A DNA stretch of 64,000 nucleotides from Aptenodytes patagonicus (taxonomy: Eukaryota; Chordata; Aves; Sphenisciformes; Spheniscidae), in the NCBI RefSeq assembly GCF_965638725.1, contig NC_134963.1:12862501-12926500 (forward strand). The letters run 5' to 3'. Of this stretch, positions 22,305 through 34,307 are shown piece after piece. The stretch's first letter is position 1. Each line of letters begins with the position of its first letter. The translations under genes were made by a program, and so were the position numbers. The notes under the pieces are model-generated. The model had not been told where the DNA came from and did not search any database. It saw only the letters and a list, made by a program, of their open reading frames with translations.

Positions 22305-25300
22305 GTACTTGCAATGCCTTCCTAGTGAAGGTCACTGGGTCTTTGAGGGTATTAGGATTATAACGAGATAGGATGGTAAATTGTGTTTTGTTCTTTTTTT
22401 AAAAAAAAAAAAAGACTGTGTGTGTCTCAGCCAGATACTCTATTTGAAGGCAGATTGAGTCCTAGTTTTGTACTAATATTTAATATTTGTTGCTTATTTT
22501 TCCTCGGGTGTTTGTGTACATGAGTTTTCTGGAAACATTGAGCTTTTGGGGTCCTCCACAGAAATCCTGAGGATCCTGGATGCACTCCCGTCATATGGCT
22601 AAGATGAATCATTCCTAGGGCTGGAAGTGCAAGATGAGGTCTCCTGTCCTCACACACTAGCTTTGATTCTGAAATTATTGTTTGTAGAGCAGTAAAGGTC
22701 CTAAGTAAATGTAAATGTTACTGAAATCCCTTTGTAGTGATAAATGATAAATCCTATTGCAGAGAAAAAAGTAAAATGCCATCACTATCTAGAAAAAACA
22801 CTGTACTTTTGAGCTATATCATCACAAGCAGGGAAGAGAGCTGGGGTGCAGTTGGAAGCATTTCAGAAAATGTTGGTATAAATTTTCCCTGTAGTAGGAA
22901 CTCTCTAGATGTGAGGTGAGTAGTATATCTACTTCTGTCATCCAGCATTTGGGGCATGCTAGCATTCCCTAGTTAAAATCAATGGATAGATGAAGGCACC
23001 AATTCATTCTATATGTCTTACTCCATACAGATTTTTATAAGCCTGCACTTATGTTTGGTCCCTTGATCATGCTTCTCATTTACGTGCTGCTTTGGCGGTG
23101 CGAAAGACCTAACTAGATTTAAACAGCCCCCTGAGTGAGCCCAATATATAGGGAATCTTCTCACATAATGTGAAGTGGCAGACCCTAGGCAATGGCAGAG
23201 GCAGGGAGGGTTGAAGGGGTTGTGCTGTTGCAAAGTTGCTCTTTAGGGCTTTGAGGAACGTTGTGGAAAGCAGAATCTAAGAGCAGGCCAGTATTGCTTG
23301 GACTGACTGACTGCCAGCTTATGGGGAATACAAAGAGTATGTGTAGATCTTCTGCCATGCCGGTCTGTATTTCTGTTCCAAGACCAGAAACAGAGTACCT
23401 GCAATACAAGGTATCCCTGTGCTCAGCAAGCGTGGGAGCTCTGAAGCCCTATACAACACAGCAGCTGTTGCAGCTGGCATGTGAGATGCTGGAGGGATGG
23501 TGGGTCTGTGGGCTTACATTGCAGAAGTGAAGTCTCAGTGTCTTATAGAATCATAGAATAGTTTGGGTTGGAAGGGACTTTTCAAGGTCACCTAGTCCAA
23601 CCCCCCTGCTGTGGGCAGGGACATCTTCAACTAGATCAGGTTGCTCAGAGTCCCGTCCAACCTGACCTTGAATGTTTCCAGGGATGGGGCATCCACCACC
23701 TCTCTGGGCAACCTGTGCCAGTGTTTCACCACCCACAGCATAAAACATTTCTTCCTTATATCTAGTCTAAAACTACCCCCCTTTAGTTTAAAGCCATTCC
23801 CCCTTGTCCCGTCACAACAGGCCCTGCTAAAAAGTTTGCCGCCATCTTTTTTATAAGCCCCCTTGAAGTACTGATAGGCTGCAATAAGGTCTCCCCGGAG
23901 CCTTCTCTTCTCCAGGCTGAACAACCCCAACTCTCTCAGCCTGTCCTCATAGGAGAGGTGTTCCATCCCCCTGATCATTTTTGTGACCCTCCTCTGGACC
24001 CGCTCCAACAGGTCCGTGTCTTTCTTAATGCTGAGGGCTCCAGAGCTGGACGCAGGGCTCCAGGTGGGGTCTCAGCAGAGCAGAGTAGAGGGGTCTTATC
24101 TTCCTTTTCTCTATTGTTGTTTTCTAGGCCAAGATTTTTCAGGCTTTGCAGGGCGAGCTGAATTACTCTAACTATATGGGCACTGCGGAGATGAAAGAGA
24201 GAGTACTCCAGCTGAGACAAGACATACAGAGAGCAAACAACTATGCTCGTGGTAATGACCGTGTTTCAGTTTCCATTTGGGCCTGGAGACCAATATTAGA
24301 CACTTGTACTGTTGCTCTTCCTCTCAGGCTCTGCTTTTCTTCTTCTCTGCCACTGTCCAGTTAGTGATGCAGAAGGGAAAAAGTGCAGAATGTGGTAAGT
24401 GGGTATCTTTCCTTGGTGGGAAGGGAGCAGACAGGGGGCTGCGCACAGAATTGCAGATATCATTTGTGTCTGGAACAGTGGTTTTAAACCCCAGCTGGTT
24501 TGACTCTGCCTTTCACCTTTCTAAAGCAGTTTTGTTCCTGATCGTTTAGGAAAGATCTCAGGGAGAATAGTGATACTGTTTATCTACCATGTCTTTCATG
24601 TTTTTTCTCAGTAGACCTCAGAATACCTTACAAAAAGGCATGGGCCACAGTATTATGTCTATTACATTATGGAAAACAGATGCAGAGAAGCAAAGTGGCT
24701 TTCTGAATGTCACAGTGTGACTTCTGGATTGATCAAAGGACTGAGAATTCACTCTGGTCTCATCCTTCCAAGCCTAGTGCCCTGTCCCCTGGGCAACACT
24801 ACCAAAGTTTTCCTCTTTGCTTTGAATCTGCTGTGCGCTTGTTGGCTATCCAGCCTCTGGGGCTGGCTGCCCTAGAAAATAAGAGACATAAAGAATATGC
24901 ATCTTTTGGAGCAGAAATGTCTGTTAGAATAGACAGGGGAACATAACGAGCATTTCGAAAGCACCTTTTACTGCCAGAGTGTTCCACAGACAAGATACAG
25001 AAAACAACACGTTCAGTGAAGGGTATTGCAAACCCTTCCCATTTAAAATATTACTTTGACTTTCTTTTCAGAGCGAGAACTTACTGCTGTTGAAGTCAGT
25101 ATCAAAACTCGCACAACTTAGGAGAGGAACTGAGGTCCCTATTTGATATTTGCTGCTCTGGCTCCAAGCTGAATGCCTGATCTTTGGTTTCAGGCCATAT
25201 AGTGGGTATATATAGGCCTGTACAGAAGTTAGACAATTCTTCCTATTCAGCACTGACCGTTCCTGCAGTTTGGTGTCACTGGGGGCAAGGCCCTCACGAA

Positions 25301-28300
25301 GCAATAATCAGATCCTATGTGGTTCATGCACCAGCTGTTGCAGATCTGCTTTCCCCTGCTTCTCTCCTCTCTGTGGACTGTTGAAGGTCCCTGCCCACTC
25401 TCTCGGCTGGCCCAGCTCCTGTGGTGTGTGTCCTTGGCCTGCAGCTCCTTGGACACCACCTGTGTGCCCTGATATGAGGAACCGTGCTACTTACACTGTG
25501 TGCCCAACACCAAAAATCTGTAGCCCACCAAGCTGTAGTTTGGGAATAGCTGACCCTGCTAGGCACAGAGAAGTCTTTGGCGTGTAGAAATCCTGCAAAG
25601 CCAGTCACTCTGCTCTGCTGGCATCAAGTGAAATAACCAGCTATTAAAGAGAGCGCTCCACAAACTCTGCTGTGCATTGGGTCTGCATGGCTGGGCCTAC
25701 TGGTGGGATGCTAAGGTTCTTGCTGTTGGCGTAGGAATGGAGACCCATACATGTCTCTTAGGTCACCCTCTCTTACCCTATTTTATTGTGGAGAGTGGTC
25801 CTCAGAAAGACAGAGACAGCATGGAGATCTGAACAAGGCTCAGAATACTTTTTTTCATGGTAATTTTGAGAGACCAGTGACTGTTTATTGAGGACTGGAA
25901 GACAAAAACTTTACTCAGCTTGTCTCTGATGTTTTCAGTGACTTTCTGGACTGCAGTTAAACTGCTCATGTTTACTAAAACATGCCTGGCAGAACTGGCT
26001 TCCAGAGCCAGACACTGTTTTGTCACCTGGAGAGAAAAGAGCAGGTTCAATACCACTGTATACAAATATAGTGTTTCTGCTGTGGCTGTTTGTACAGCAG
26101 TTATTCGCAGTACAGAGGAGAGCGTGCAATTTATCCTAGCTTAATAGATGGGAGAAGTGTTTTTAAGGTAACATGAAGAGAACTGAATATAGGTGGAGAG
26201 TGTTCAAAGTGAGGGAGCAGAGGTGATGGCTTGCAACAGCGTGTACAAGGATGGATCTCGAACCTGACCTCCTAGATGTGAGAGCTTGCTGAGCAAATGC
26301 TTAGACGCTCAGCTGTCTGTGCCTCATTGAGCTGAACTGCATACTTCTGTTTAGCAAGATCCTAAATGTTCAGTTGATTTAATTGCTTTGTCGTGCATCC
26401 TTTCCTCCTTGAACTGCTGTTGTCTCTTGGCAGTGAGGATGAGGTGAACTTGTAGACTATTTGTTCCCTGTGCTTTAGCCTGTGACTAGCACATGCTTCC
26501 CTCGCACCATGTCTGCATGGGGAAGGTGAGTAAAAGGCTGTTAAGAGGGACTTCTGCTCCCTTCCCCAATACACCAAGCAGTAGTGTCACTGCAGTGACC
26601 AGTAGGGCAACTACTGCTGACTCCAGTTCTTCTGCAGCCCAATAGTATGCATCATAAAAGGAGGGCAAGGCCTTCTCTGTCCATCACGGGTAGCTATACC
26701 TCCTTCCCTGTGAACTGGTTGAGATGATTCATCTGCTAAATGCTGCATGCAAGCACTGTCTTGTTTTTGTAACTGCAGAGTAGCAGTATTGTGGGTTTGA
26801 TAACAGCCTAAGAGTATTTAGTAGACCACTTCAGCAGAGGGTTAAGTGTATAACAGGACAAGCTGGAGAGGGAAAGGCTCTGCAGTGTTACCGGGTTCTA
26901 GTCACTGGAGGGTGCTGGTTGGAGGAGTGGTTCAGACCACACCTTTCTGAAATGCCCCTTCTGCCTTGCTTGCTGTTCCCAAATGTTTCTCGCCGTGGGA
27001 ACTGCCAGTGTGAATTGCAGAAGGAGCTCAGGGAAAGCACCAGGAAGGTGGCTGGCGTTCTGTGGTCTTTTTTAGAAGATATTACCCCAGATCAACTGTT
27101 GTGCTGCTGGATACAGTATTGTATATCCCTCTCTTTTTATCACCACCTCAGCAGAAACCACTTGCTGCAACTGCAAGTTTCTACAGGAGAAACATATTCA
27201 CTTGCTTTGCAAGACAGCTGATTTATCTTCCGTTTTGCAGGGCATCACTAAAACTTATTTCCTGGATTTTTTGGGTGGTTTTCATGAGCCACAAGCTCCA
27301 TGTTTCATCACCCCCTTTAAAACAAGCTTTCCTCTTTGATCAGCTCTTCACAGCTCCAAATTTCCCTCTGACTGAAAGGGCCAATCACCATAAATCTGGC
27401 AGAGCTTTAGGAATTGTCTTCAACCCATTTGGCTGTGTGCAACTCAATAAATAGAGGTTATTGTTCCCCTTCATGCTAAGCTGTGAAAATGCATCAAAAA
27501 GCATTTGCTTCTTGTGTCCGCTCCAATGCTGTTTTCCCCAAGCAACAAAGGGACTCATCTTAGTGAGAAGGCAGCCTTAATCTCACTTGTGTGATAGCCT
27601 CAGTTTCCTGAGGATCCTCTAGCTTTCCTTAGCTGCAGGCACAGCTTCTTTATTGTAGAAGTAGTAGGTGCACAGAGAGACAAGGGGTCTCACTGCAGCC
27701 ATGGTCAGTTCTGTGCACAGACACAGGAGTCAGTTGTTAAACCAAATTAAGTTCTCTCATGCCAAGTGCTAAATAGGGGAGGGTATAATCTCATTTTTGT
27801 CATATGCCACCTGCTTGAGTGAGAAGCCAAGCACTGCCGCCCTCCCACCAGCAGCAGTTTGTGTCAGACTATGAACTCTGGGGCACAGGTTGACTTGTTA
27901 CAGATACTCAGTCTTTAGAATTAGAGTCCAGTTGGATTTTCTTCTCCTTGGCCCTTGCCAATGTGAAGATGTGGGATCACACTGGAAATCTGGATGCAGC
28001 ATGTATCTAAATCTTTCTATATGTTTCTTTTTTTGCAAGAGTCTTCTGATAAAGGAATAGCAGAATGTCCTAGAAATCCTCTTTTATTAGCAAAAAGGCA
28101 CCATTTCTGATTTGCATATGCTGAAGCTGCATACGTTGTCTGGGTCTTGGCAAGGGCAAGCAGTACTTAGGTCATTCACGCAAAACCACTTGCCTGTAGT
28201 GTGTAAAAGTCACAGCTCTATGAGGCCCTCTAACACAAAATGCTTTTTCCTCCCCCCCTCCCCCCCCCCCCCCCTTATATTTAGCCTTAGTAATTGTTAC

Positions 28301-31300
28301 CTGCTTGCATAATTGTCCTGTCAGGGCGAGTGGGTATGAATTTCTTATTGTCCATCTGTGTCCCCTGCATGATTTTCTGTATCTATCAGGACTTGGGTGG
28401 ATAGGTGACAGAGCACTCAGCTGTGCAGCCTCTGTTGGGGATGCTTGCAGTTAGAAAAGCTCACAGAACAGATACGATAGGAGGAAAAGGATTAATGGGC
28501 TCTTTTGTGGTGTTACTCCAAACACATCATCCACCTCTTTTTTAAGGCTCCAACCAAACAAATTTAAGCTGTTTAACAGCCCATGTACCAGAATTTCCTG
28601 TCCCTACAGAAAGAAAGCATCAGCCAGGAGGAATCTGGCATCTGAAAGATATTTTCACAGTATCTATCAGTGATGAAAATGGCCAGACCAGTAGGACTGG
28701 AGAGGCAAAGTCCTCTATCGTAAATTTACTTTCTCACCACTATTATCTTTTCCGTAATCTAAAACCACAATTGCTAAGGCCAAGTTAATTCAGATCACTC
28801 AAAAACCCTCCACTGAGACACCACAGAGAATGGCTGGGTGTAGTGATAAGAAACTGACTTCAGGCGTTTGGCTGAGACCCTCCTCGTTCTTTTCCTGTTG
28901 ACTCTAGACAGCCTCCTAGGACTGTTGCTTTCAGTTGCTGTTTACCTGGGGCTGCCCTAGGATGGGTTATGTGAGAGGAAGACTCCATCTGTCCTGCCCA
29001 AGCCCCAGGTTTTGAATGAATAGACTGAGGAAACCAGTAAGTTGGCACTGGTTTGAAATACTTTTGTTTGTTTGTTTGTTTTCCTCCTCACAGCTGCAAA
29101 GACTGGGAAAGGGCGACATCCAAGGCAGTCAAGGGGGAAGAAGCACACCCTAGAAGGTAGATTTAGTTGCCTTCACTCCAAGGTTCCTGAACCTCCCAAG
29201 TTCACCATGCCCAGGGTCTTCGGTCCTTTTCCAGAAGTCATGAATAATCAGGTTTGTCAGTAGGAGCAATCTGACTGTAAGATGAGGGAGGCTGCACTTA
29301 CACCACACCCACCAGGCACAAGACCTTCAGGCCATCTGCAGTCTGTGCTGCCCTCACTGAAGCACAGTATGTGAAATATCTTTCTCAGGCTGCAGGACTC
29401 CATTACAAAGTTTGCTCTGAGAATTTGCCCAGAAACAAAGACAAGATTTGCCAAATAGGAAGTAGCTTTTATTTGCTTTGGGTAACTCCAACCCCACTTT
29501 CAGAGGAGGAGCGGCAGAAAAATCCATTATAAGGCACTCTCAGCTCCTCTATCCAAACCTCAGGAGCTTGTCCTAGTAGGAACAGCTGTAAGAAAAAGGG
29601 AAGAGCGTAAGCTGTTGATTCAGCTAATTTCATGGAAAAAAACTGTCCTTGTGCTGTTGTCTGATACGTACTTTTGCCACCCATAGGTGGACAGAGCTAC
29701 GACTTCAAGCCCTGATCTAAAATACTGGTGGACTGGTCTAACAACAGTGAGCCAGAAAAGGTAGGAGGATTGAATCATGTGGAGGATAAGGCTGGCTTAG
29801 AGCAGACAAGGTAGATAGGAAGGATCTGTGTTTCCTTTCTGGTGATGGGGGAAGAGAACACTGCTCAGGCTCTGTAACACTCTTTTTTTCTGTTAGTTTC
29901 AGCCAGTAACACAAAGATTACTGTTCTCTTGTTTAGTCTTTTAGGAACAATATTTCTCCCCCTTTTAAAACCCTCCTCCCTTGCAAATTCTGCATAGGCT
30001 GAGAGAGTAAAGCTGAACACTAGGTGAGTTCTTTTACTGAGTTTGTTGTTTTCCCACAGCATGGCTAATTCGCATCCTGGAGTGCTCAACCCTGGAGATT
30101 TCTGTAACTCCCTCCAGGCTGGTAACTACATCAGTAAGCTGAGAAACACGAACTTCTCAGGATAGGTCTTTGCTAGCTATCTGCAATGACATAGTTATCT
30201 TCCGATAGCTGTTATCTCTCTGCATTGCATCTTCCCACACAAACAGTCCCCAAGGAGTGACAGGGGAAGGTGTCAATCAGCATTAGAGTGATGCAGATCT
30301 GGCTCTTGGTGTAGGAACTTTAGGCTTTCTCTGGCATTTCTCAGTTGGGCGAATTTACTTCTCAGTGGTGTCTTGGGGAACATGTTAAGAGGTGAAGTGC
30401 TCTGATCCTGCTCTAAAAGAAGTCAATTTTAGTAATGCTGCATCAGCTTAGCAGGAGAAAAAAAAAAAGGAACTCCTTCGTTTCAGCCTCATATACTTGT
30501 ATATATGCTCATTAACGTATAGTAATAAACCATGCACAGGAAATTTACTGTAAATGTTCATTTGCTTACATTGGCTTAGACAGGTGTACTCTTCGCTGGG
30601 TAAAAAACTGGCTGGATGGCCGGGCCCAGAGAGTTGTGGTGAATGGAGTTACAGCCAGTTGGCGGCTGGTCACGAGCGGTGTTCCCCAGGGCTCAGTACT
30701 GGGGCCGGTCTTATTCAATATCTTTATCAATGATCTGGATGAGGGGATCGAGTGCACCCTCAGTAAGTTTGCAGACGACACCAAGTTGGGTGGGAGTGTT
30801 GATCTGCTCGAGGGTGGGAAGGCTCTGCAGAGGGACCTGGACAGGCTGGGTTGATGGGCCCAGGCCAATTGTATGAGGTTCAACAAGGCCAAGTGCCGGG
30901 TCCTGCACTTCGGCCACAACAACCCCATGCAGCGCTACAGGCTTGGGGAAGAGCAGCTGGAAAGCTGCCTGTCGGAAAAGGACCTGGGGGTGCTGGTCGA
31001 CAGCCGGCTGAACATGATCCGGCAGTGTGCCCAGGCGGCCAAGAAGGCCAATGGCATCCTGGCCTGTATGAGAAATAGTGTGGCCAGCAGGAGGAGGGAA
31101 GTGATCGTGCCCCTGTACTTGGCACTGGTGAGGCCGCACCTCGAATACTGTGTTCAGTTTTGGGCCCCTCACTACAAGAAGGACGTTGAGGTGCTGGAGC
31201 GTGTCCAGAGAAGGGCAACGAGGCTGGTGAGGGGTCTGGAGAACAAGTCTGATGAGGAGCGGCTGAGGGAACTGGGGTTGTTTAGCCTGGAGAAAAGGAG

Positions 31301-32057
31301 GCTCAGGGGAGACCTCATCGCTCTCTACAACTACCTGCAAGGAGGTTGTAGCGAGGTGGGTGTTGGTCTCTTCTCCCAAGTAACAAGTGATAGGACGAGA
31401 GGAAACGGCCTCAGGTTGCGCCAGGGGAGGTTTAGATTGGATGTGAGGAAAAATGTCTTTACTGAAAGAGTGGTTAAACATTGGACCAGGCTGCCCAGGG
31501 AAGTGGTTGAGTCACCATCCCTGGAGGTATTTAAAAGACGTGTAGATGAGGCGCTTAGGGACATGGTTTAGTGGGCATGGTGGTGTTGGGTTGACGGTTG
31601 GACTCGATGATCTTAGAGGTCTTTTCCAACCTCAATGATTCTATGAGTCTATGATTTACTGTAAGTCATTGTCCTAGTAAGTCATTGTCCTAGTGACTTA
31701 AAAGTACATAGTGTAATCAGTGCAGGGTCAGGGTAACATGACTCATTTATCAGCGGTGCTGAAGAGACGCCCTGACTCCTCTCCCACAGGCTCAGCTGCT
31801 GAACTGGAGAAGAGGCAGGGATAGATGTGGGAGGTTTAGTTACCTGTCACATTGCTAATGCCAAGTCCTCACTGGAAATGTTTTCTTGTTTTAGACTTCT
31901 TGGCGATGCTCCCACACCTCAAAATGCTGGCTCTACTGGCACTAAACCTGCAGCCTCTGTTTTTAACACACCTATGTCGTGCAAGTTTCAAGGTGGTGCA
32001 GAAGATGACACGGATAGTGAGAAACCCAGCCTCAGTTCCTCTGCTAAGGAGGCATAA
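22059..32057 (+). CDS. Uncharacterised 254-residue coiled-coil/basic protein, five coding exons
   Basis: Not recognised. Exons 22059-22304, 24128-24251, 29094-29251, 29687-29760 and 31895-32057 each have GT/AG borders, and their phases (0, 1, 0, 2) match throughout, giving 254 residues. Residues 1-60 are acidic and hydrophobic ([18 protein letters not shown]). Residues about 62-123 look like a charged helical coiled coil ([28 protein letters not shown]). Residues 125-143 are basic ([16 protein letters not shown]). A hydrophobic motif follows ([14 protein letters not shown]), and the tail is Ser-rich and acidic ([18 protein letters not shown]). No signal peptide or membrane span is seen. AATAAA stands 32 nt after the stop. 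The helical N-terminus with a basic middle recalls kinetochore or chromosomal-passenger subunits, but I see no sequence match and do not assign a function. Confidence 0.7.
23546..24097 (-). mobile_element. CR1 LINE fragment, antisense, 5'-truncated
   Basis: The 3' terminus reads ATTCTATGATTCTATAA on the minus strand at 23546. Upstream on that strand lies the CR1 reverse-transcriptase tail ([33 protein letters not shown]). The 5' part, near 24015-24060, is frameshifted with a stop. The copy lies in the intron before the exon at 24128, antisense to the gene. Confidence 0.93.
24128..24251 (+). CDS. Uncharacterised gene, coding exon 2 (residues 83-123)
   Basis: Acceptor TTGTTTTCTAG; 124 nt coding [18 protein letters not shown] and then a charged helix ending NNYAR; donor GTAATG. 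A CR1 copy ends only about 30 bp before this acceptor. Confidence 0.72.
25072..25121 (+). CDS. Possible alternative terminal exon of the uncharacterised gene
   Basis: After TTTCTTTTCAG the sequence reads in phase from 24251 as [16 protein letters not shown] and TAG at 25119-25121. It would give a 139-residue protein lacking the basic and acidic tails. No AATAAA is close by, so it may be a chance exon. Confidence 0.25.
28249..28274 (+). repeat. Poly-C tract
   Basis: A C7-T-C15 run lies in the large intron 24252-29093 of the uncharacterised gene. The rest of that 4.8-kb intron shows no exon with protein-like content except the possible one at 25072. Confidence 0.9.
29094..29251 (+). CDS. Uncharacterised gene, coding exon 3 (residues 124-176)
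   Basis: A GTTT repeat tract and TCCTCCTCACAG precede 158 nt coding a Lys/Arg-rich segment and [20 protein letters not shown]. The donor CAG|GTTTGT is weaker than average. It enters in the phase left by 24251. Confidence 0.68.
29687..29760 (+). CDS. Uncharacterised gene, coding exon 4 (residues 177-200)
   Basis: Acceptor GCCACCCATAG, 74 nt coding [20 protein letters not shown] then VSQK and two bases, donor GTAGGA. Confidence 0.65.
30060..30133 (+). CDS. Possible alternative exon of the uncharacterised gene
   Basis: Acceptor TTGTTTTCCCACAG and donor ATCA|GTAAGC bracket 74 nt that read on from 29760 as [19 protein letters not shown] onward to NYI. It cannot join 31895 in the EDDTDSEK frame, but joins 31790 to end [11 protein letters not shown] and TAG at 31822-31824. 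That would be a 236-residue isoform using the same polyadenylation signal. Confidence 0.35.
30554..31653 (+). mobile_element. CR1 LINE fragment, sense, about 1.1 kb, one in-frame stop
   Basis: This encodes the C-terminal part of the CR1 polyprotein: [11 protein letters not shown], the RT signature FADDTKLGG, then [20 protein letters not shown] to EALRDMV. It ends in the 3' tail with ATTCTATG-like repeats. The reading frame is intact except for TGA at 30853-30855, where the family usually has CGA, a CpG decay. The 5' boundary is uncertain (30554-30575). An 11-bp repeat at 30543-30553 and 31654-31664 may be a target-site duplication. Confidence 0.93.
31662..31693 (+). repeat. Two perfect 16-bp tandem units
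   Basis: TAAGTCATTGTCCTAG occurs twice head to tail, immediately after the CR1 3' end and overlapping its possible target-site duplication. Confidence 0.95.
31895..32057 (+). CDS. Uncharacterised gene, last coding exon (residues 201-254)
   Basis: Acceptor TTCTTGTTTTAG; joins 29760 in phase to give [20 protein letters not shown] onward to SSSAKEA and TAA at 32055-32057. Confidence 0.7.
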
Positions 32058-32088
32058 ATGTCTCTTCTTACATGGAAAAACCTATGCA

Positions 32089-32094
32089 AATAAA
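32089..32094 (+). terminator. AATAAA polyadenylation signal, uncharacterised gene
   Basis: AATAAA 32 nt after the TAA, followed by a TG-containing stretch. Its position supports 31895-32057 being the terminal coding exon. Confidence 0.75.
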
Positions 32095-32109
32095 CACTCT
32101 GTGCAAGCT

Positions 32110-34307
32110 CCCTGGATGCGTGTGGAGACCCTGCTATGGCTTAGCAATGATTTCTGCAAAAGCTGTGGTTAGCAGGGCAGTTGTACTGTGCTAAAGATGG
32201 AGTGACATCTGTGAGCTTTCTTCACTACCAAACAGCAGATACCTAACTTGCTGGAAAGTGGGATCTCCATTAAATGAGAGCAGAATGCAGGTAGGGGTCC
32301 TGAACTTATCTCGCTTGTCTTCTAAGTGAAGCCGTCTCTCCTCTGACCCACAATAGCCAAATCTTGAAACACATTAAGTATCTTAATTCCCTCTACCTTC
32401 TGCAGAAATTGGGTGCCTAAGTATCCCTTAGATTCTGTGCTTTACTTGCTCCTGCCTAGCATGGATTTGAATCAACAACAAAGCAAAAAAGAACTTTGCA
32501 TCACGTGGTTGGTTGTCCTTGCTTTGCTACTTGCCCTTCTAGCAGATGACTCTAGCATCCTTGCTTCCAGCTGCTTGCTACAGTTCTTGTCAAAATATTA
32601 ACACAGGGAATGTTATGTGGAGAGTAGGACTGGGGCATTTGGAAGACCCCAACAATTAATCTCCCTCGTAGCCAGAAGCGGAGCGGTAGATTCATCCAGA
32701 AGTTCAGGTCAAAAATTTAGTGTTCTAGTCTGGGCAAGATTCTGTCTTTTACTCCATAAATGGTTTAATATGTCTTACGTTACCACCCTAAGGATCAACA
32801 AAAAGTGGTTACCCAGTAGTGATGGATCTCCTGTTAGGAGTGTGGAAAATTACATCTATTAATAGCTTGAGATTTTCTCCTGAGGGAGACCTATTGTACA
32901 GATTTAATTGTATTTCTCTCAATTCATCAGCTGTTAGTAATTACATCCTGCATTTTTGCTATAGAAAAAATGAATCTAAACTGGCTATTAAGATTGTACT
33001 TAAATAAATCATAGGAGGGAGAGGAAATTACAATGCAAATAGTATCAGTCTTGTAAACAATTTTAATTCACTACTTAGCTATTCATTAATTAAATAACAT
33101 CTTCAAAAAATGCATTCTGGAAAATGTAGCAGCCACACTGAAAGCAGTGCTGGTCAGTTTAGCTTAAAGTAACTGATATATAATTTTTAAAGGGTTCAGA
33201 TAGTAAGCAGTTTAGCTTGTCAACCAACAGTTGACAGAAATGCTGACTTCCCCTCCTTGCTAGAAGACGTCAGCCTTATAGTCTGTGCTTTCAAATAACC
33301 TGTTACAAGAGCAGTGTTCTTGTTCAGCTTCTATTTTGAAACTTTTTTTTTTAATGACAGCTGCAGTTCCTCTTGCCTCCTTTTCCTCTTTGCACACTCC
33401 ACAGTTGACCTCTAGTGGTATTGGATCTTCCAGCAGATACTGTGGTTTTCCACGTTGCCCTCCTGTGCTATAGCCTCAAGTTACTCAGTCAAAATCCCTG
33501 TCCCTCATTCTTCTCTGGGGACAATTATAAGAAAGGTATTTTGTTCTCAGATACAGTAGTCTGATTATCCTGTCACAGTGAATAAAAAGGAAAAAGGCAC
33601 TGTTTACAATGGCAAGGTAAGGCAGAAAAGTACTTCTTTTCATCATCATCCTGTTTCCTGGTAAGTGGAGATGGTTTCAATGGAGAAAACTGGTCAGGCT
33701 GACATGTGCAAGGCTTGCTGCCCTCTTCTGGTGTCATCAGGGCCATGCATTGGATCTCACAGCTGCCTCTTAGATTGAGGTTTTCACCTTTTGACATGAT
33801 GAGTCCTGCAGGAGTGGAGGGAAGAAGGTGCTTTATAGATGGAATTGATTATTTTAAACAACAGTGTTTTGATTAGGATTAACTGGATCAATTCAACAGG
33901 CACAGCTTTTGAATTGTCAGTTGCAAAGGCAACAGTGCTGATCAGGTTCTCTGAATCTGCAGAGGATCCCTTGTAGCTTTCAGATTGTGACAAATGGATT
34001 GGAACTCAACACTGCCGAGTCTTCTGGCTACTCTTGCCCAATTTTCTGGGAGCGTTAGCACTTAGTATGCTTTTTGTTTATGATCATGGGAAACAGTATC
34101 ATGGCCCATCAGAGCATTAGGATGGGCCTAATCATTAGTTACAGATGAAAATTTACAGCCACGTTTTGGCGCACATTGTGGGAACATATTTTTAGTCAGC
34201 ACATCTCAGTCTCAGCATTTGATGGGAACCCATCATCTCCCCCCGTAAGGTACCAGGGAAGGTACTCACCTTGTAGAAACAATTTTACTCCTGATAGCTA
34301 CTGAAGC
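32110..34307. other. Convergent intergenic stretch, possibly SIRT4 3' UTR
   Basis: This lies between the polyadenylation site of the plus-strand gene and the SIRT4 stop. It is AT-rich with no convincing coding sequence. A clear minus-strand AATAAA close after the SIRT4 stop was not found (a variant CATAAA is near 34070), so the 3' UTR length is open. Confidence 0.5.

Noticed and set aside
23631-24008. Minus-strand 125-codon frame as a host gene
   Set aside because: It is the CR1 reverse-transcriptase tail.
26919-27454. Open frames in the 24252-29093 intron
   Set aside because: Short, hydrophobic, low-complexity translations without phase-compatible splice sites to the neighbouring exons.
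30873-31571. 232-codon plus-strand frame as a host gene
   Set aside because: Also CR1, in the same frame as the upstream FADD segment and interrupted by a single TGA.
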